A DNA stretch of 8,684 bases from Acidobacteriota bacterium (GTDB lineage: Bacteria; Acidobacteriota; Terriglobia; Versatilivoradales; Versatilivoraceae), in NCBI GenBank assembly GCA_028875135.1, contig JAPPFQ010000247.1:6433-15116 (forward strand). Reading direction: 5' to 3'. Made by a program: the position numbers and the translations under genes. Shown piece by piece: positions 5,294 to 8,684 of the stretch. Each line of letters begins with the position of its first letter. Positions within the stretch are counted from its first letter, which is position 1. The notes under the pieces were generated by a model. The model did not search any database. It was not told where the DNA came from and was given only the letters and a program-made list of their open reading frames with translations.

Positions 5294-5905
5294 ATGCTTA
5301 GAGTAGGCTTGACAGGGGGCATCGCCACCGGGAAATCAACGGTCTGCGACCGGCTCGCCGAGCACGGATTCAGGGTGATTGACGCGGACCGCGTCGCCCA
5401 CGGACTGATTCGGAAGGGGCAACCCTGCTTCGATCCGGTGGTGGCGGCCTTCGGTACCCGGATCCTGGATGCGGACGGAGAAATCGACCGAAACATTCTG
5501 GGCCAGGTGGTGTTCAACGACCCGGCCCGCCTGCAAGAACTGAACGCCCTGGTGCATCCGGAAGTCATCCGGAGCATTCTGGAGCGACTCGACCGGATGG
5601 AACAATCCCATCGGCTGTCGAAGGCGGTGGTGGACGCCTCGCTCATGATCGAGTCCGGCTTCCACAAGCAGTTCAAACACCTGGTTGTGGTCAGTTGCGG
5701 CGTCGACCAGCAGGTGGAGCGCCTGATGGCGAGGAATCGGCTCTCCCGGGCCCAGGCCCTGCAGCGCATCGGGCTGCAGTGGCCCTTGCAGGCCAAGCTG
5801 CCGCTGGCTACGGTCGTGATCGACAACTCGGGAACCCTCGAGCAAACCCGGCAGCAGGTGGACCGTCTGGTGGAAAAGCTGGAGGTAGACAAAGCCAATT
5901 GTTGA
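5294..5905 (+). CDS. coaE: Dephospho-CoA kinase
   Basis: Phosphorylates the ribose 3'-hydroxyl of dephospho-CoA with ATP, the last step of coenzyme A synthesis; cytoplasmic. The 203-residue length is typical. The P-loop GGIATGKST spans 8-16, the DADRVAH acidic motif 30-36 (Asp30, Asp32), and the lid segment RNRLSRAQALQRI 147-159. The Walker-B-like segment reads VVDASLMIE (112-120) where many homologues have a proline before the hydrophobic pair (PLLFE/PLLIE type), a mild deviation. The ATG lies 21 bp after folD, with no strong ribosome site, which suggests coupling to upstream translation. Its TGA overlaps the TTG start of the next gene. Confidence 0.95.
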   Translation: MLRVGLTGGIATGKSTVCDRLAEHGFRVIDADRVAHGLIRKGQPCFDPVVAAFGTRILDADGEIDRNILGQVVFNDPARLQELNALVHPEVIRSILERLDRMEQSHRLSKAVVDASLMIESGFHKQFKHLVVVSCGVDQQVERLMARNRLSRAQALQRIGLQWPLQAKLPLATVVIDNSGTLEQTRQQVDRLVEKLEVDKANC

Positions 5906-7875
5906 ACCGTTTCACCATTCGATCGTGCTGGATTTTCGGGCTCTTCCTTTGCCTGGCCCTGGGCCAACCTCACCTGTTAGCCCAGGGCAGCCGCCGTGTG
6001 GTCAGTCTCGAGGCCTATCCCTCCGTGGATGGGGTGCGAGCTGGAGACCCCTTTCAAATTGCCATTGTTCTGGCCATTCAGCCGGGTTACCACATCAACG
6101 CCCATGTCCCTTCCCTGGAATACCTGATTCCCACCCGGTTGACCTTCGAGACCTCCGAAGCCGCCCGAATGGCCGAACCCCAATACCCACAGCCCATCAG
6201 TCAGACTTTCGAATTTGCCCCCGGGCAACCGCTGGACGTCTACGAGGGGCGGGTCATCATTGCCGCCGCAGGAGAAGTTGTCCAAGTCGAAAATGCCGGG
6301 TCGATCCCGGTACGGGGCAAGGTGACGGTCCAGGCCTGCAGCCACAACCAGTGCCTGGCTCCGGTCAACCTTCCCTTCACCGTTTCCTTCAAGGTCCTTG
6401 AAGCCGGCGTCGCTCCCAATCCGATCCACCAGGAACTGTTTCGGGCACCGCGCGCCACCTCTAAAGCCTCAAGCTCGGAATTGGACCCGCGGGGGGCGCT
6501 TCAGGAATTCGCCGGCGCCCGGCGAAAGGACACGCTGTCTGAAACCATCGCCCGCCAGGGACTGCTGGTGACCCTGGGGCTGGTGTTTCTGGCGGGACTG
6601 GCCCTCAACACCACCCCCTGCGTCTACCCCATCATTCCCATCACCATCGGGTTCTTCAGCAACCAGACCGAGGGACGGCTGAGCCGCACCTTTCTGATGG
6701 CTGCCACCTACGTCCTGGGCATGGCGATCACCTACTCCCTGTTGGGTGTGGCGGCCTCCCTGACCCAGGGGATCTTCGGGGCGGCCCTCCAACACCCCCT
6801 GGTGCTGCTGGGCCTGGCAGGCCTCATGGTGGCGATGGCGCTCTCCATGTTCGGACTGTACGAGTTCCGCCTGCCGGTCAGCTTCAATCGCCTTGTCCCC
6901 CAAAGTTCCCAGGGGAACCTGGGAGCGCTGATGATGGGGCTCACCATGGGCATTGTGGCGGCGCCCTGCATCGGTCCGTTCGTGATCGGATTGCTGGTCC
7001 ACGTCAGCAACAGGGGAGAACCGGCCTATGGCTTCTTCATGTTCTTCGTCCTGGCTCTGGGACTGGGGCTTCCCTACCTGGTTCTGGGGACCTTCTCGGG
7101 AGCCCTGAAAAAGCTTCCCCGTTCCGGGCAATGGATGGAGACCGTGCGGCGCTTCTTCGGCCTGGTTCTGCTGGGCATGGCTCTCTACTTTCTCAGCCCT
7201 CTTATGGGCCACGCCGCCGCCTGGGCACTGGTGGCCTTCCTGGCGGCTTCGGCGGCCTACCTGGTTCTGGTGGAGGCCCGGCGCGCAGCCTCCCGGGTCT
7301 TTGCCGGTCTGTTGGTCTGCGTGGGAGCGGGCCTGGGACTGGCGGCGGTGCTGCTGATTCCGGGTGAACCCAAGGAGGGTATTGTTTGGGAAACCTATTC
7401 GGAGGAGGCGCTGGCCCAGGCCCGCCAACAGGGGAAGCCGGTGATGATCGATGCCTACGCCGACTGGTGCCTGCCCTGCAAGGAACTGGACACCTTTACT
7501 TTCACCGATCCCGAGGTGCGAAGCGCCGCCGAGGGGCTGGTCAGGCTCAAGCTCGACCTGACCCTGATTGAATCGGGCTCGGAGGCCGAACGCGCCCGCG
7601 GGCGTTTCGGAATCCTGGGAGTACCGACGATTCTCTTCCTGGACTCCGCGGGCCGGGAACGCACCGATCTGCGCCTGGAAGGATTTGAACCGGCGGACCG
7701 TTTTCTGACCCGGATTCAACGAGTCCAGGACTCCTCCAACTCCAGCCGGGACAATCGTTCCTCTCTCCGGAGCACACCGGAGGCCGCGGTGTCTCCGCTG
7801 CAATCTTGTGCGCCCGAGCGGGTGGCGCTTACAATGAGCAGGCGAACCGTACAGGGGTATTGCCGGGAGAGCTGA
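5902..7875 (+). CDS. Thiol:disulfide interchange protein, DsbD family
   Basis: Inner-membrane protein that takes electrons from cytoplasmic thioredoxin and delivers them to periplasmic thiol reductases. As 657 residues: signal peptide (about 1-28), periplasmic DsbD-alpha-like domain (about 35-166) with Cys146/Cys151, a CcdA-like membrane core (about 218-488) with TPCVYP (238-243, Cys240) and AAPCIGP (353-359, Cys356), and a periplasmic thioredoxin domain with DWCLPC (521-526, Cys523/Cys526) and GVPT (573-576). All three redox cysteine pairs are present. The frame is open further upstream to 5695, but that part overlaps coaE and has no family content. No ATG or GTG precedes the signal peptide, so TTG 5902, overlapping the coaE stop, is chosen (TTG 5899 is possible). 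GGAGG (5881-5885) is 16 nt away. A serine-rich tail of about 50 residues follows the thioredoxin domain. Confidence 0.92.
   Translation: MNRFTIRSCWIFGLFLCLALGQPHLLAQGSRRVVSLEAYPSVDGVRAGDPFQIAIVLAIQPGYHINAHVPSLEYLIPTRLTFETSEAARMAEPQYPQPISQTFEFAPGQPLDVYEGRVIIAAAGEVVQVENAGSIPVRGKVTVQACSHNQCLAPVNLPFTVSFKVLEAGVAPNPIHQELFRAPRATSKASSSELDPRGALQEFAGARRKDTLSETIARQGLLVTLGLVFLAGLALNTTPCVYPIIPITIGFFSNQTEGRLSRTFLMAATYVLGMAITYSLLGVAASLTQGIFGAALQHPLVLLGLAGLMVAMALSMFGLYEFRLPVSFNRLVPQSSQGNLGALMMGLTMGIVAAPCIGPFVIGLLVHVSNRGEPAYGFFMFFVLALGLGLPYLVLGTFSGALKKLPRSGQWMETVRRFFGLVLLGMALYFLSPLMGHAAAWALVAFLAASAAYLVLVEARRAASRVFAGLLVCVGAGLGLAAVLLIPGEPKEGIVWETYSEEALAQARQQGKPVMIDAYADWCLPCKELDTFTFTDPEVRSAAEGLVRLKLDLTLIESGSEAERARGRFGILGVPTILFLDSAGRERTDLRLEGFEPADRFLTRIQRVQDSSNSSRDNRSSLRSTPEAAVSPLQSCAPERVALTMSRRTVQGYCRES
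7806..7835 (+). promoter_or_regulatory. Possible internal promoter ahead of the tlpA-like gene
   Basis: TTGTGC (7806-7811) and TACAAT (7830-7835) are separated by 18 nt within the low-complexity 3' end of the dsbD-like gene, 40 nt before the next ATG. The -10 matches 5 of 6 positions but the -35 only 3 of 6. Most transcription probably comes from upstream. Confidence 0.25.
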
Positions 7876-8423
7876 TGAACCTGTTTCCCACCCGTGCCGG
7901 GAGAAGCCGCTTCCTTGCAGTCGCGCTCTGTCTGCTGCAGGGATTCTCCTGGTCCTGTGTTTTCCCCACCACTACCGGACCCGGGGCGCAGGGGTCTCGC
8001 CAGGTCTCGAGCTTGCCCGATTTCTCACTGACGACGCTGGCGGGAGAAACGATAAGCTCTCAGGACTATGACCAGAAGATCCTGGTGGTGAATTTCTGGG
8101 CCACCTGGTGCACGCCTTGCGTGTATGAGATTCCGCACTTGAATGACCTCTACAGGGATTTTCGTTCCAAGGGGGTGGAAATCCTGGGCATCTCCATGGA
8201 CTCGGGTGACCCCGAAGAGGTCCGGCGGTTCATCCGGCGGCACCGCATGAAATACCCGGTGGTGGCGGGAGCCCCTTCGTTGGGAGACGATTTCGGAGGC
8301 GTCCGCGCCATTCCGACCACCTTCATCGTGAATCAGCAGGGAGCGATCGTCAAAAGGTACGACGGCTTTCGACCCTCCTACATGAAGGAGACCCGACGGA
8401 CCATCGAGGAACTCCTGGGGTAA
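7875..8423 (+). CDS. TlpA/ResA-like thioredoxin-fold disulfide reductase
   Basis: A 182-residue exported thioredoxin-fold protein of the AhpC-TSA/TlpA type, expected to reduce disulfides in periplasmic partners. An N-terminal hydrophobic segment (about 12-28) precedes Cys28; the sequence FSWSC is only a poor lipobox, so a lipoprotein is possible but not shown. The catalytic domain begins near 48: VVNFWATWCTPC (71-82, Cys79/Cys82), Glu85, the GVEILGISMD strand (100-109) and the cis-proline loop AIPTTF (145-150, Pro147). ATG 7875 shares one base with the dsbD-like TGA and has GGAG (7866-7869) at 5 nt, so the two are translationally coupled. This pairing suggests DsbD is its electron donor. Cytochrome c maturation is a common role of relatives, but no such genes are visible here. 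Confidence 0.92.
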   Translation: MNLFPTRAGRSRFLAVALCLLQGFSWSCVFPTTTGPGAQGSRQVSSLPDFSLTTLAGETISSQDYDQKILVVNFWATWCTPCVYEIPHLNDLYRDFRSKGVEILGISMDSGDPEEVRRFIRRHRMKYPVVAGAPSLGDDFGGVRAIPTTFIVNQQGAIVKRYDGFRPSYMKETRRTIEELLG

Positions 8424-8459
8424 CAGAGGCAATTCCACTTCGAACTTGTCTGCGGAGCC

Positions 8460-8684
8460 ATGAAGCTGACCCTTCGCTTGTCGACGCTGGTGTTACTGCT
8501 GGCCCTGGCCTCCGCCCTCACCTGGCTGCTGGCGCGCCCGTCCCGCGAGGACCCGCGACCCGCTTCCTATCCCGGTCAATCCGCCAGCGTCGTGGCCGCC
8601 CCGCTGCCCGACGGCCCCCTCAGCCAGGACGAATCCGAAAATATCGAGATCTACCGCCGGGTGAGTCCGGGCGTGGTCAACATC
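8460..8684 (+). CDS. Probable HtrA/DegP-like serine protease, N-terminal part
   Basis: The frame opens at ATG 8460 and stays open to the window end (75 codons), 36 bp after the tlpA-like stop. It starts with a basic-hydrophobic signal or anchor sequence (residues 1-25), then a Pro/Ser-rich linker, then ENIEIYRRVSPGVVNI (60-75). This last segment is the characteristic entry into the trypsin-like domain of S1C (HtrA/DegP/DegQ) proteases. The catalytic His-Asp-Ser and any PDZ domains lie beyond the window, so activity cannot be judged. GGAG (8454-8457) is rather close to the ATG. Placement after a DsbD/TlpA pair fits an envelope quality-control role. Confidence 0.75.
   Translation, partial: MKLTLRLSTLVLLLALASALTWLLARPSREDPRPASYPGQSASVVAAPLPDGPLSQDESENIEIYRRVSPGVVNI

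Noticed and set aside
6469..7803. A 444-codon minus-strand frame opposite the dsbD-like gene
   Set aside because: It is a Gln/Gly/His-rich shadow; the plus strand encodes all three DsbD domains in one frame.

Overview
The window is GC-rich, densely packed bacterial chromosome with ordinary housekeeping genes and Shine-Dalgarno-type starts. The gene set (type I-beta DAHP synthase, FolD, CoaE, a DsbD/TlpA pair, an HtrA-type protease, and a four-helix-bundle 'IVP' gene between repeats) would fit an environmental Gram-negative lineage such as Acidobacteriota. That placement is weak: no rRNA or marker gene is present to settle it.

Layout. At the left edge an aldehyde dehydrogenase gene reads leftwards and runs out of the window (1299 to 1). 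Next is a roughly 540 bp cassette (1345-1887) with inverted arrays of a 7-bp repeat at both ends and one four-helix-bundle protein gene inside. An XdhC/CoxI-family gene (1999-2844, +) converges on aroF (3894-2875, -), which encodes DAHP synthase, the entry enzyme of aromatic amino acid synthesis. Diverging from aroF, a rightward run of tightly spaced genes starts with folD (4340), followed by coaE (5294), a dsbD-type electron transporter (5902), a TlpA/ResA-like thioredoxin (7875) and the start of an HtrA/DegP-like protease (8460, cut by the window end).

The most interesting segment is the roughly 260-nt aroF leader (about 4156 to 3895, - strand), which is missing from simple gene calls. It reads as a complete ribosome-mediated attenuator. 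It has a consensus-like promoter and a GTG-started 48-codon leader peptide with its own ribosome binding site. A Trp-Tyr-Tyr codon run lies in the loop of a 1:2 hairpin. A 12-bp antiterminator alternative and a strong intrinsic terminator follow, the terminator ending just before the aroF ribosome binding site. The aroF promoter also sits inside a 45-bp imperfect inverted repeat that looks like an operator.

Working together: folD and coaE supply one-carbon folate and coenzyme A. The dsbD-tlpA-htrA genes form an envelope module, with DsbD carrying reducing power across the membrane, TlpA a likely recipient, and the protease probably handling envelope protein quality. The aroF attenuator would match DAHP synthase output to the supply of charged aromatic tRNAs.
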